Shown one piece after another: positions 47,001 to 59,400 of a stretch of DNA of 64,000 nucleotides. The DNA is from Purshia tridentata (lineage: Eukaryota > Streptophyta > Magnoliopsida > Rosales > Rosaceae), in the NCBI GenBank assembly GCA_003254885.1, contig QANT01000952.1:1-64000 (forward strand), in the 5' to 3' direction. The notes beneath the pieces are model-generated. The model worked only from the letters and a program-made list of their open reading frames with translations, was not told the origin of the DNA and did not search any database. How positions within the stretch are numbered: the first letter of the stretch is position 1; the number at the start of each line of letters is the position of its first letter. Position numbers and translations under genes: made by a program.

Positions 47001-48337
47001 AACCCTAAATATTAGACCCGCAATAAAATTCTCAATCTTTAGACTCCAAAATGATGCCGTTTTGGACATAGCACAAAATAAACTCCATAAATGTCAACAA
47101 AGTATTTTATTTCCTATTGAAAAATGAATGGAACAACATAGTTGAGTTAGAATATATTGTTTGAGTTGAAGGTTTAGGGTGTCCAAAAAGAGAAAAAGAA
47201 GTTCACTCCAAGTCCTCCCAGATATTCTTTAAGGATGCTTCTGTTCTTTTATCAAGAACCTTCTAAAGAGGGTCCCTTATTTAAACAAAATAGAGGTATT
47301 GAATGTGGGTCTATTTTTCAATTTTATTCATAAATCATCTTTATGAGAAATTAGTTAAACAAGAAATCCTTTAGTTTTATAATTTTGATCAAACAAATAA
47401 GAATAAATTATTATTGATAATTATGGTGATAATCAAATTTCTAAATGATTAATCATTTGACTAATTTTTTCACAAATTCAAATTGTTAAACCTCATTGTA
47501 GAATAAGCTCCAACAATGTCATCCCTTTCTTTTCTTAAAACTTGGGATCCTAATTAAAATTATCTTCTTAACTTACATTACATTCTCATATTAAATTTTG
47601 TAGGTGAAGTGTGCATGCAATGTGCCAGGAGAAAATGGTTAAGATAATTTGCATTTTCATTTCTTTTTGGCAAAATAATATGGAATCTTAAATTATGCTT
47701 AATAAAATTTCTTACGTATTTTCATGCAAAATTAGTCACCATTTATAATCCCTTAATTTTTTTTAAAAAAAAAACATATTCATCTCAAACATACATGTCA
47801 TCATATATTATTAGCTGATGGATATGTATTGAAATTAAAAAATGTGTTCTTAGCGATTAGTCATGCCATAGGATTGACCCACAAAATTATTAACATTTTC
47901 CTCAATTATACCAGCCAACCATTTTCTGTCTCTGTTGGCCTCCAACTTTCAACATCCATCAAATACCGCTGAACCACTTTTAACTTTGGAAGATTGAACA
48001 TTTCAATGCCTTGTAATAATTAAATTAAATTAAACAAATCAAAAGATCTTAACATTCTAAGCTTCAACCAAACCTAAAAATTAAAAAACCTCCTACTCAG
48101 TCCTCGACTCCTCATATATCTAATTCTCTCCCCCTCCATTTAATTTTAAACCTGCAAAATAAATAAATTAGAAATAACACATAATAGCAACCAAAAATTA
48201 AAAAAGTATAAAGCTATAATCTAAAAGCCTAAAACTAAGGCTAAAGTCTAAAATCTCCCTACAAGCACAAACAAATTATGTACAAGACAAACCGGGTCAT
48301 CCCGGTCCAAGTGCACCATTATCTAATTCTAAACCCA
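44039..48337. other. Gene-poor spacer of 4.3 kb
   Basis: AT-rich with several homopolymers (for example a T run at about 45608-45624). Around 44135-44200 there is a small palindrome (gattagtaaaaatta and taatttttactaatc). A relative of the 40.65-kb MITE sits at 46398-46506. The last few hundred bases probably include the 3' UTR of the GATA gene. No other gene is seen on either strand. Confidence 0.55.
46398..46506. mobile_element. Second copy of the 40.65-kb MITE family (partial)
   Basis: Shares atattaggtggttgac, a tacgtgtcc core, taatatggtgataatgctca and gagcaaaat with 40648-40809. The left arm is shortened. A local repeat caccaccactattttgtggtg forms a small hairpin of its own. Confidence 0.65.
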
Positions 48338-49445
48338 TCAAAAACTCGGAATCATTTGGGTCAATCCCGACTCCGGTCCATCTGTCTCTTTCCTCCTCCT
48401 TATCTCCAACACTTTTCGATGGCTATTCGAGTGAACATCACCCGAAAATGTCGGGCTACAAGCCGGTCTATACTCTGGAAAAAGCCGACCGGACTTGTAC
48501 CGAACCCCACAAGCATTACAAAGCGTTTTGGCACCAAGCGGACCGGTTCTCCACTGTGGGGTCTTCTGGACCTGGCAGTGAGTGCACCTACGCTGAAAAT
48601 GCACCCCAACTGGACCCTCACCCCCGTTTTGAACCGCTGGTTTTTTCTTTTGCTTCTTGGCCGCCGGTTCGCCAACGAACACGGGCCTGTTCTGAACCGT
48701 GTTGCTGAAGATAAGCCAAGGGGCTGAAAATGAAAACCCAGAAGACGAAGAAGATGACGATGGAGAAGATGAAGAGGCTGAGGACGCTGAGTCGAGTGGG
48801 TTCAAAAGCGACCAACTCCGACCGGCCGGTCTGGAACGTTTGCTTCTGGGTTTCACTGGAACTTGTGAACGCAAACCTAGAGGTCTCAGTTCAGCCGGTT
48901 TTGCCTCCGGTTCATACTGGTTCTCCACCGGTTTTTGCTTACTAACTGGGTGAAGAAGAGAGAGCTCTAAGACAGAGTCGTCCACGAAATGAGAAACCCA
49001 TTCAAGCTCTGCTAAATCGTCGTCCTGTCAACCCCAGAAAAAATAAAATCGAAATTTAGCTTCAAATTCCCAAAGTAAAAGAAATTATTAACAAAAAAGA
49101 AGAAGAAATTATTAATTCAAAGATTGTTACCGGGACAGCGAGTTGGGAGGCGAGAGGTGACTCAGAGTCAGCAGAGGCAGCAAAATTGCTAGAATTTGAA
49201 TTTTCATCTTCAACTGAGAGCGAGTGTTTTTCATCATCTTCTTCTTCTTCTTCAACAAACCCATCTTCAAATTCGCCATTAGAGAGGTCAAGAAGGTCGT
49301 CCACTGAAAAATCTTCACTGGGCACACCGCTAAGTCCAGTGGCACAACAAAGCTCCTCAAGCAAAACTTGCTGGGTACTTGACTTCATGGCCAGCTCTCT
49401 GCGTAAACTCGATTTCAAGGCCTTATCTGCCATGCAGTGCTCCAT
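48338..49445 (-). CDS. GATA-type zinc-finger transcription factor, subfamily A
   Basis: Two coding exons on the minus strand: 49445-49131 and 49024-48338, in phase, giving 333 aa. Plant GATA factors bind WGATAR sites in the nucleus; subfamily A members are linked to light and developmental control. The single finger CTHC-x18-CNAC (Cys 252, 255, 274, 277) is the class IV type, followed by the basic [16 protein letters not shown]. The N-terminal half is acidic with an EEEEEDDE run. A Ser-rich stretch and a basic KKQKKK (about 228-233, probable nuclear signal) precede the finger. An acceptor two bases before the ATG (exon edge 49447) and a donor at 49617 show a leader intron of 169 bp, which supports the 49445 start over the in-frame 49466. 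Confidence 0.94.
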
Positions 49446-49446
49446 T

Positions 49447-49617
49447 TCTACACACCCAAAACCCAATCATCAAAAACTACAAACTCAAGCAGAAAAAAAA
49501 AACAAAAAAACTTAAGGGTTGGTTCTCTTCGCGTTTTACATGGGTTTAGTTTAACATAAATTTTTGGGTTTGTTAATTTGTTATTTTCATTATTAAATTT
49601 GAAGTGTACTGCGTACC
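49447..49617 (-). other. 5'-UTR intron of the GATA gene with its exon edges
   Basis: On the minus strand the upstream exon ends CTCACAAG at 49617, then GTACGCAG starts the intron. The intron ends gtgtgtag before AAATGGAGC at 49447. The upstream non-coding exon is CT-rich and extends toward about 49740. Confidence 0.7.
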
Positions 49618-50264
49618 TTGTGAGAATTGAGAAGAAAGAAAGGTAAGAGAAAAGGCGTTGAGGAAGATGAAAGTGTTGTGTGGATGATGAAGAAGGGTCA
49701 GAGTTGGTTGGTTAAAGCACTGAAATAAAGGCTGGTTCGTGGGAGAAGCTAGTGCTGAGTTATTGGTTTGTGTTTTTATCTATCTCACATTATTCCCTTT
49801 TCTCTTTCTTTCTGCTATTTATTTCACTAATTTAAGTTAAAATGAAAATATAATTTGATTTAATTATTGGAAGGGGTTGGGAATTGGGGTGTGTTTGGTT
49901 TTAGTTTGGTTTAGTGCATGGGTGTGTGTGAGTGTGACATTTGGTGGGTGTGTGTGGCTGGCTATTCAAAATTGTTGGGTCTTATAGGGCTGGCATGCTT
50001 GGCCTATCCGGACCAAATCCACATCCCTATCCCCATTCTATAAGCAATTTGACCTTGACCTTATGACCTAATGACCTGTTAGACCTTCTGACCACCATCC
50101 CTCTGCATTTCAAAATCATGGTTCCATTCCCTCCCTACTTTTCCAAGCACCCCAACATCAACAATTCATATTCCAAGTTTCCAACATACATTACGTTCAT
50201 ATCACGTCATTATAGACAAATGAGTTCAAAACTTACAATTAAATCAGTAGATAGTTAGTAGAGT

Positions 50265-50369
50265 CATGCACAAAAATACTGGTTTAACGTATTTGATTCA
50301 CGTAATTTACAAGTGGGTATGTTTGTAACTCATGTAATCAAATACGTTAAACAAGTATTTTTGTGCATG
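50265..50369. repeat. Long hairpin, about 40-bp arms (palindromic MITE-like)
   Basis: The left arm starts catgcacaaaaatactgg, then tttaacgtatttgatt. The right arm is its reverse complement, aatcaaatacgttaaa and agtatttttgtgcatg, with few mismatches. The loop is about 20-30 bp. The compact form suggests a minimal foldback transposon, or a source of a hairpin RNA if transcribed. Confidence 0.8.
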
Positions 50370-52274
50370 GGTATTGAAACCTAAGATGTATTGATATATA
50401 GCTTGTTTGTGGCTCATTCGTTTTACCATTAGAACAATTTTTGCAGACACAAGCATAATATGAGCATAAAAAAATATAAGTAGAAATGCTACCTAAGGAA
50501 CCAATTTTGAGCACCAGTAAGTACTTAAGTAAGCACTTATTTTACTAAATGATTTGATTTAATACAAAGAGTTGTCAATAAATTACTCGTTTTAGCATGA
50601 AAAAGGCTAGTTTGTTACCAATTTGCGTACTAAATAATATGTCATGACACGTCATGTGTCATATTAGATTTAAATAATATCCATACTCCAAAGTGAGTTT
50701 ATGCATAAAATAATGTCATTATTTGGTGAATGTAACATTACTGGTTTAGTGTGAATTCGAATTAGCTCCCCCTTATACATTCGAGTTCAAACCTTTTTCC
50801 TCCTCAATAATGAAAAAACGAAAAAGGTACATTACTTGTTTAGCACTTATCGATCAATTCAACCCAATAATGAATGTACATAGTCTCTCATAGTTATTCA
50901 TATTTATTCCTCATTTAAACAACTATGAGTGACCATAATCAGTTATGATTCTTAATTATGAAACACCAAACATGTTGAATGTTCTTTGTGGTAGCGACCA
51001 AAACACTCACCATTCACTTACTCTTTCATTAAATACAAAGAGCTTTGAAGATATTTGAATGTTTGAATGTGAGGTGGGTGTTGCATTGATGCATTCATTG
51101 TTGACAGTGGGGTATATGGGGACTTTGGCGCTTGGATCATTCAAAACAAGACGAAAGAAGCCACCATCATTTTGGTGTTTTTGTGTGTGCCCATTTTTCT
51201 TTGCCATTTGCCACTGGAATTCCACTTATTTACGAGAATGGCAGCGCAAATGGATTGCTTGGTCGCGTCAATCGCGCCTCTTTTTCTGCTTAATTTTCAA
51301 CGTCTTTCCCGCCGCTCGTTACCTTCGTAATTTGAGCGTGATGATATGTTGATGATGATGATATTAATGGACGGAGAAAAGTCAAAGACCACGCGCGTCA
51401 TTAAGCGCGTTGAATTTTAGAGTGGAAACCACCTGACTTCTGAAAAGCAGGTAACATGCATGCGTTTTGGTTTGTTTCGAGATATTTTATTTATTTCAAT
51501 TTGGAAAGGTTAAAAGTCTAGTGCTCCACGTCATCAAACATGTTAGAAACTTAGAAAGCGTGTTGCGTCATGGACTCCCTTGGCTCTTAGCTGGCCTTTT
51601 TTATTTTGGCTATCTTCCTTTTCTTACTTCTCTTTGAAAAAAATAAAATTATTTAAGAAATCACCAGTTGATGGTTTAAACTTTAGGATAAAAAAAAAAA
51701 AGCGGAGGAATGCTAGCAATTTTTTTCCTTTTATTTTATTTTTTATAGTTTGTATTATGTTGTGTAGTTTTATGATTTAAACTATTTATTTTAGATTATT
51801 ATTTATAAATTATTTATGTAAAAAATTAATCAAATTAAAAAATTATGTAACTGTTATTAAATAAAAATATTTTTTTTTAATAATTAGATTTACCGTCTAT
51901 TTTTTTATTACAATTAGATTATTAAATAATTTTATATTTGATCAATCTCATACAAAGATGATCTTTAAAGAACAATTTAAAAAATGAACAATTCTATCAT
52001 GGGACTATTCTGCAAAATTAAAATGATAAGATCATAAGACAGAAGATATAAAAGTGAAAGTATATATGTAACTAGCATTCTTGAAAAAGTTAAAGGGTTG
52101 ATTACTTGGGTTCCTGTCTCGTAAAAGAGATTATAGACCTCTACATTGAGCACCACCAAGGCACCAATCTCACTCTCCAGTGAGCACCACCTCCAGGGAC
52201 TTCAATTGCCTAAACTATCAAAAAAGTTTCTATTAATTAGCTTGATATATGTTATTGGTTCATTTTTTAAAAGT

Positions 52275-52606
52275 TAATAGTTGTTTAGATAGTTTCAATG
52301 ATCAAAGTTTTTTTTTTAGGAGGTTATATATATGTGCAAAATCTCCAATCCCAATCCCTCACTTCTTATTAGTCATGTTATAGGATGTGGTAGTAATATT
52401 TCATAGATTTTTATTAGGTTCCACTTTAGACTCATTTGTTTAATAGTTGTTTAGATAGTTTCAATGATCAAAGTTTTTATTTTAGGAGGTTATATATATG
52501 TGCAAAATCTCCAACCCCAATCCCTCACTTCTTATTAGTCATGTTATAGGATGTGGTAGTAATATTTCATAGATCTTTATTAGGTTCCACTTTAGACTCA
52601 TTTATT
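52275..52606. repeat. 166-bp tandem duplication
   Basis: Units at 52275-52440 and 52441-52606 are almost identical (taatagttgtttagatag, ggaggttatatatatgtg, tgttataggatgtggtag). Only a handful of substitutions separate them. No gene is nearby. Confidence 0.92.
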
Positions 52607-54596
52607 TACGATAAATAAAGCACTATAAATACACTGCTACATCATTTGGAAATCAAATTTATAACTTTAATGATTAAATTTAATATAGGGTGATGATTTT
52701 AACACTCTAATTTTATAAATTTACACTCTTTCTTTTGTGATTGAGTAAAATAAAGAAGAAAAATACAAAAAAAGAGCGCATAATGTATTACAAAAGTGCG
52801 AAAATCGTTACCCTTGATATAAAATGTACATTATTGTACTTATTACAGTGAAGGGATAAGCACTGGAATTGCAAGTGACCCACTGTAAAAAATTATAAAT
52901 CTAGTAATAGAGGCTTAATTTCGTAGGTCAAACAAAATTCTTTTACAGTCTTGTCCATAGCTGTTTAGCATATTTCAATACTTAAAAGCCAAAATCCCTT
53001 TTATCAAAATAACAAAAGACAAAATCTCTTTTGACTGAAAAGAAAGACAAAGATGCTAATATAGTATTTTCATACTATGGGTTGTATAGCACCTTCTATT
53101 ATACTAATGTTGATGAAAATATGAATCTATTGAGTCAATTGATTTTAATTTGTTCCTAATTTTGGAATTAATAGATTAAGTTATTCCCCTATTTTAATAC
53201 TTCTCCTTTCACCCTTTCTCTCACTATCATCAGATTCACCACCAATGTAATGCCACATATAAAAAATACAAGACCAAAAACCAAAAAAAAAATTACAAAG
53301 AGGACAAGGTTACACAAAAACACAACAGGGCATTTCTTGCTTCTAAACTCCTTTCCTTTCCTTTCTTTCTTTCTTTTTCTTGGACTTCTGACTGTCCTAT
53401 GCTTATTATTTATCGAGTCCAGTTTGATTTATTAGGCGACGGTACTTTTATAGTGCTGCTTTTGTAATTTTCTTTTACCGGCTAAAAAGAAAAAGTAGGT
53501 ACTATTATCTCTTTTTTTGATCATTCCAAGGGAAAATGGTTTTCAAGATGTAATGAGTAAGAGGGTGGGTGTGAATAAACTTAAACTAGAGTGAATGAAT
53601 TTAAGGCTCAATGATTTGTCCATGTATATGTATAAACAACTTCGTAATAATATGTGTGATTGGTTCATTTAATACGTGAATTATTTACTTTGAATCTTTA
53701 AATGTTATGAAAAAATTATAGTAACTAACTTAAAATCAACTATATACACACATACTCAATATAAGGGGAATGAAATGTACATGCATCACTTATATGATCA
53801 TGCAAGAAGGGATGTTGTTCACTATCGGTTATCCCTAGTTATGTTTTAGACGCACATATGTTTTCATTTTATTTCTTATTCTTAAATTGCCTCAAACATT
53901 AATGTGAAAAGGTTGACATTGCTGTAATGTGAAAAGGTTTACATTGGCTGTAATGTGAAAAGGATAGGGTATAAATTATTGGTTAGACTAATTAAAATAT
54001 CACTGATATAGGGACCTTTCACTCATGGCCGGTATTTAATTTCAAAATTTTTTCCGAAATTCGTTTTTTCTGATAAATGGATATTTTGACAATAAACCAT
54101 CCCTTTTTAGTGATAATTATATTGCTGAAAATTTCCTGGAAATTTTGAAATTTTCGCCCCCTGATCCGCTGAAGCCATTTAATGCTTTCAATACCATTCA
54201 AATTCATTTAATGCTTTCATTTTTTGTCTGAATATTTACTTTATTTTTATTTTTCTGGTCTAAATTACTTTCATGTTTCATGCAACATTTTTAATGCTAT
54301 TTACTTCTTTGGTTGGAAAATCAATCACCTTATCTTTAAAAGAATATATTCCCATCCACACAATTAAATACACAGTTGCTAGATAAGGGGAAGGCCATGC
54401 ATATATATATCATCTCTAGCTGATGATCGAGTCTGATCTAGTGATCGATATCTGCTACTTCATCTCTCTCAAACTTCTTTTTTGCTACTCACGCGCGCGA
54501 TTGCTCTCTTGCTTCCTGAGGTGCAACTTGTTTCTCTCTTAATTAAATCTCTCATAACTTGTTTCTTCTGCATGGAGGTATTCTCTAACTTGTTTC

Positions 54597-55506
54597 CACT
54601 ACAAGAATAATAGGATATGTAAGCTAGAGCCTGTACATTCTGTCTTCTTTTGGTTAGAATAAGTCACTGTCTGTTTTGTTTCTATCCTAATTAATCTATG
54701 AAAAAGAAAAAAAAATCTATTATTGCTTCATATAAACCCTACATCAGAAAGAAGAAGAAATAATTTCAATTATATAAATGAAGAGATCGAGGGAACAAAT
54801 TAAGATAATATATAGCCCCAATATCAAGTGCTTTATCCATAATCATGTGTCATCGATCTTATATTAGAATAAGAAAAAACTATTCACAAAACAACATTAA
54901 GGAAACAATATTATAAAAGTGGGAAAATTGGAAATTGGAGGAAAGTACGTAAATGAGAAAAACTATGTTAAATTCCAAATTACCTATAAAAAACTTCCAG
55001 AAAAGTTGATCAACCCAAAGCAAGCTTGATCTAGACACACAAATTTCCCAAGAGCCATCTCATCCTTCCTAGCTGAACTTCAGCGACACTTAGGCTTAGT
55101 TTGGTATTGCTGTGAAATACAATTGCTGTGAAGTAAAACAGCTGTGAAGTAAAGTCAAATAAGTGTTTGATAAACTATGTTTTCAAAACTGCAGTGCAGA
55201 ATGAAAGTGTTTGGTAAATTGTAATACAACATCTCATCCTTCCTAGCTGAACTTCAGCGACACTAAAGATTCTAATAAAATCCCTTTTAAATGAATTATC
55301 ATCCCTAAAGATTCTAATAAAATCCGAAAAGTAAGTAAGAAAAAAATTCAAGTTCAAAGGAGTAAAAATATATGTTCAAGTGATCCATGTTACAAAAGTT
55401 CTGAGGCATGACATAATTATATGAATACAAGGATTTAGTTCATAATATAAACCCAAAAAGGCGAAGGATTGGAAATTCAAATACCAACAGAAAATTAAAA
55501 AAAAAN

Positions 55507-55553
<47 letters not shown>

Positions 55554-56230
55554 CGGCAAACCATCCAAAAGAAAAGTGGTTTGAATTTGGTCCAATTATT
55601 CTCGTATGATGGGCAATTTTTTGTTCAAACAACCAGAGAAGCTACAATGGTACTTGACCTTACGGCAGTTGGACTCGATGATGTGCAAGGATTAGAGACC
55701 AGAAATAGGGGACATCATGGTCTAAACCCACTCAGAAATTAGTTTTTGTTTAGAATCATCATCGTCACATAGTCCTCTAAATAATAAAGTCCACAGGGGA
55801 TGCTTATTGCTTTTACCAATCAAATCGAATCGCCCAAAGCTAGTATCCATCTGCACTGGTTTACAACCAACCACTGCGCGTATATTGCCCATTTTGATGA
55901 GAAACCTCAATCAATACCTTCAGTTTCCAACTACTGCTATGAGAAAGAAATCGAAAAAAAAAAACACCTTGAATTAGAACGAAATCTATAAAAGCCTTAG
56001 ATTCAGAAAAAAGTCCTAAATCTATTAAAAAAATCTATTTTATAAACCCTAAATCATAAAGAATTTTTTAAAGCCTTGATCAGCTTCTGAAAAAAGCAGA
56101 CACATCTTAGGTAGTCACCCACAATGCTCACGAAAGGACAATACGTACTGAGGGGTCCTTGGCAAACAAGAGTGACAGATGCATATCTGATCCCTCTAAC
56201 CAGTCATAATAGGGGTTATTTCTTGTAGTG
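54597..56230. mobile_element. Non-autonomous CACTA (En/Spm-type) transposon, 1634 bp
   Basis: Left end CACTACAAGAATAATAGG at 54597. The right end, read backwards from 56230, is CACTACAAGAAATAAC. This matches the conserved CACTACAAGAAA terminus of plant CACTA elements. A 3-bp target duplication TTC flanks it at 54594-54596 and 56231-56233. No transposase is visible, so it depends on another element. Inside are a nested repeat fragment (55056-55264) and a long poly(A) tract with an N at 55506. The right end lies about 100 bp from the TATA box of the TIR-NBS-LRR gene. Confidence 0.87.
55056..55264. repeat. Fragment flanked by 35-bp direct repeats inside the CACTA element
   Basis: The sequence catctcatccttcctagctg and onward (35 bp) is identical at 55056-55090 and 55230-55264. 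The 139 bp between begins taggcttagtttggtattg and resembles the right end of the P450-intron MITE. A 35-bp repeat is too long for a normal target duplication, so a duplication or repair event is more likely. Confidence 0.75.
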
Positions 56231-56330
56231 TTCTCATATATCTCATTATATATATATATATGTATGTATATATGCATAATATCTATATAGTCAATCACGA
56301 ATTATTATATGGGAGGATTATTTTCATGTC

Positions 56331-56338
56331 TATAAATA
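56331..56338 (+). promoter_or_regulatory. Probable TATA box of the TIR-NBS-LRR gene
   Basis: TATAAATA lies 111 bp upstream of the ATG at 56442 and 101 bp right of the CACTA terminus. It is the best core-promoter candidate in the 211 bp between element and gene. Confidence 0.55.
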
Positions 56339-56441
56339 TGGGTTTGCAGGTAATTAAAGTGGCTGCTGGTTCTTCTAGCTATCAGCTGCTTGTAATTAAG
56401 TCCCTGCTTCTAACCAAACAACTTAATTTTGTTTTTAGAAT

Positions 56442-59400
56442 ATGGCATCGTCTTCTTCGACAAGGAAGCGTTTGATGATGAATTTGGAATCTGTCCCAAG
56501 GAAGCGTTTGATGAATATGGCGTATTCTTCTTCTGCTATCCTCCACCCTAAAGAAAAGTATGATGTGTTTATTAGTTTCAGAGGTGTGGACACTCGCGAT
56601 TATTTTACCAGCCATCTTCATAAAGCTTTGCGTGACAAGAAAGTCGAAACCTATATGGATGACAGACTTGAGAGAGGAGATGAAATTTCACCTGCCCTAA
56701 TCAAAGCAATCGAGCAATCAAAGCTTTCGGTGATCATTCTCTCAAAAAACTATGCTTCTTCTACATGGTGCTTAGATGAACTTGTCCATATACTCCGGTG
56801 TAGGGAAATGTATGGACAGTTTGTTATACCTGTTTTTTGCGGCATCGATCCATGTCATGTAAGGAAACAGGAGGGGAGTTATGCGGTTGCATTTGCTCAA
56901 CTTGAACAACGTTTCAAGGACAAGGACAATGACATGCTGCACAAGTGGAAGGATGCTTTGACAAAAGTAGCCAGTCTATCTGGGTTTGATTCTAGAAAAA
57001 TTAGGTAACTCTATTAATTTCTACTTATGATCATTAATTTAATTGAGAAAAGGTTACTTATGAGATGTATATATATATATATATACACAAATTAACTGAT
57101 TTGTCATTTCCTTTCATATACGTCAGGCCTGAGTCCGAATTAGTTGAGACAGTTATCAAAGATATTTTGACAAAATTGAATCGTGAATCGTCATGTGATT
57201 TAAAGGGTCTGGTTGGAATTCAAAAACACATTGAGAATACTGAATCGTTATTGTGCATTGACTCACTAGATGTTCGCACTGTAGGCATTTGGGGTATGGG
57301 TGGTATTGGCAAGACCACCCTTGCTGGTGCTGTATATAACAGACTCTCTTCCAAATTTGATGCTTGTTGTTTTCTTGCAAATGTAAGGGATGAATCAGAG
57401 AAACTTGGACTAAATTACTTGCGAAATGAACTTCTTCGTAAGTTACTAAAAGAAGAACATCTAAATATCGGCAGTCCATCTATAGGATCACCTTTTGTTA
57501 GAGAGAGGCTTCGCCGTACAAAGGCCCTTATTGTTCTTGATGATGTGAACAGTTCAAGCCAATTATAATCTTTAGTTGGAGATGGTGATCTAGCTAGACA
57601 GTTTTTGGGAAATGGAAGTAGAATCATTGTAACAACAAGAAATAGGCGCCTACTTAGGAAAAGAGTTGATGATGATATGATATACGAGCTTAAGGGATTA
57701 AATTTTGATGAAGCTCTTCAGCTCTTTCATTTGAATGCTTTCAGAAATAACTCTGCTACAGAAGAATATAAAGAGTTGTCGAGAATGGTGGTAGATTATG
57801 CTGATGGCATTCCATTAGCTCTTAAAGTTTTGGGTTCCTCATTCCTTCACTGCAACAACAAAGATGATTGGGAAAGTGAATTGAGTAAATTGAGAAAAGA
57901 TTCGAACCCCGATATTATGGAAGTGTTGAGAGTAAGTTATTATAATTTAGGTAAAGATGAGAAGAAAATATTTCTGCATATTGCGTGCTTATATAAAAGA
58001 AAGGATATAAGTTATGCAAAAAAATGTTAGAATTATGTGACGTTTTTCCGGACGGAGGGATTCGTGTTCTCGTTGATATGTCTCTCATATCGATAACAAA
58101 TAACCACCTATGGATGCATGATCTTGTACAGCAGATGGGTTGGGAAATTGTTTACGAACAAGATAAGAAAGAGCCTGGAGGACGCGATATAATTTGGACT
58201 CCTGAGGATGCTTATCATGTACTGAAAAATAAGACAGTAAGACCCAAATGCCTTTTCTGTTGTTCAAAATTTGCTTGAATTTTGCGTAGAAAAAGCACAC
58301 TTTCAATAAAGAAGTTAGATATTTCTACAAATGTGTAGTACTAGTATGGAGTAATTTATTTATCATTTTGTATACTTATGGTTGATCATTTATATATACT
58401 CTGCTCGATCTTCATTGTCAGGGAACTAATAAAGTTGAAGCAATATTCTTAGACATGTCTAAGATTGAAGAGCTATACTTGAGTCGTAAAGTCTTCAAAG
58501 CAATGTATAATCTAAAATTGCTAAAATTGTACAACTTTGGTGGTGGCTCTAGAGTGTACGTTCGTGATCAAGGTCTTAAATGTCTTCCTGATGCCCTTAG
58601 ATATTTTCATTGGGAAAGATGCCCATTGAAAACATTGCCTTCAAAATTTTCTCCTTGCAATCTTGTTGAGCTTCATATGCCCGGTAGCCAAGTTGAGAAG
58701 CTTTGGAATAAAGGCGAGGTATGATTAATTTTGTTCTTATATATATGTTATATTGTTACTATATAAGTTATTCAATCTTAATAATTAATTAACATTTTTC
58801 TTGAATTTGTTACAGAATATTAGGAACTTAAAGAAGATCAATCTTCGTTCTTCTAGGCAGCTGACTACAGTTCCAGATTTATCTGAGTGTCAAAATATGG
58901 AGTCTATAGATCTCTGCTATTGTACGAGTTTGGTTGAAACTCCTTCATATTTTGAAAAAGTTAACAAGCTTAAGAATCTGGACGTGGGAGATTGCTCGAA
59001 TCTTAAACGTCTTCCGGAAATACCAACCAGTATTGAATGGTTAAATGTATGTGGGACTGCAATAGAGGAATTGCCTTCATTAGTTTGGTCTTGTGAAAAA
59101 CTTCGGGAGTTACAGATTTATAGCTGTCCTTACCTTAAGAATCTTCCAAGCAGCACTTGTAAGTTAAATAAACTTCAAGAGCTTCGTCCATATTGGTGTC
59201 CATCTCTTGGCAAGGTTTCAGATCAGCTTCCCAGGAATATAACAACTTTGAATTTGCAGGGGACAGCAGTAGAAGTAGTGCCTTCATCAATATTCGACTC
59301 TCTCCCTGTTCTTGTTTCAATTGATCTCAATCATTGCCTAAGGCTCGTGAGCCTCCCATCCAACATTTCTAAGTCCAAATCTCTTGGAAATCTTTTTCTC

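Larger units (their letters stand above)
49741..54593. other. Long AT-rich spacer (4.9 kb)
   Basis: The left edge is the GATA promoter side. Besides the hairpin and the tandem duplication listed separately, I see a stretch at about 51890-51990 resembling the inner arm of the 5.4-kb MITE. A short repeat of taatgtgaaaagg occurs three times at about 53900-53965. No protein gene is supported. Confidence 0.5.

Noticed and set aside
54001-54240. Possible LTR-retrotransposon fragment (ttccgaaattcg and nearby words)
   Set aside because: No paired LTRs, primer-binding site, polypurine tract or coding remnant were found around it.
55497-55552. Long poly(A) with an N at 55506 as a genuine retroposon tail
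   Set aside because: No flanking duplication could be found, and the N shows the stretch is not reliably assembled.
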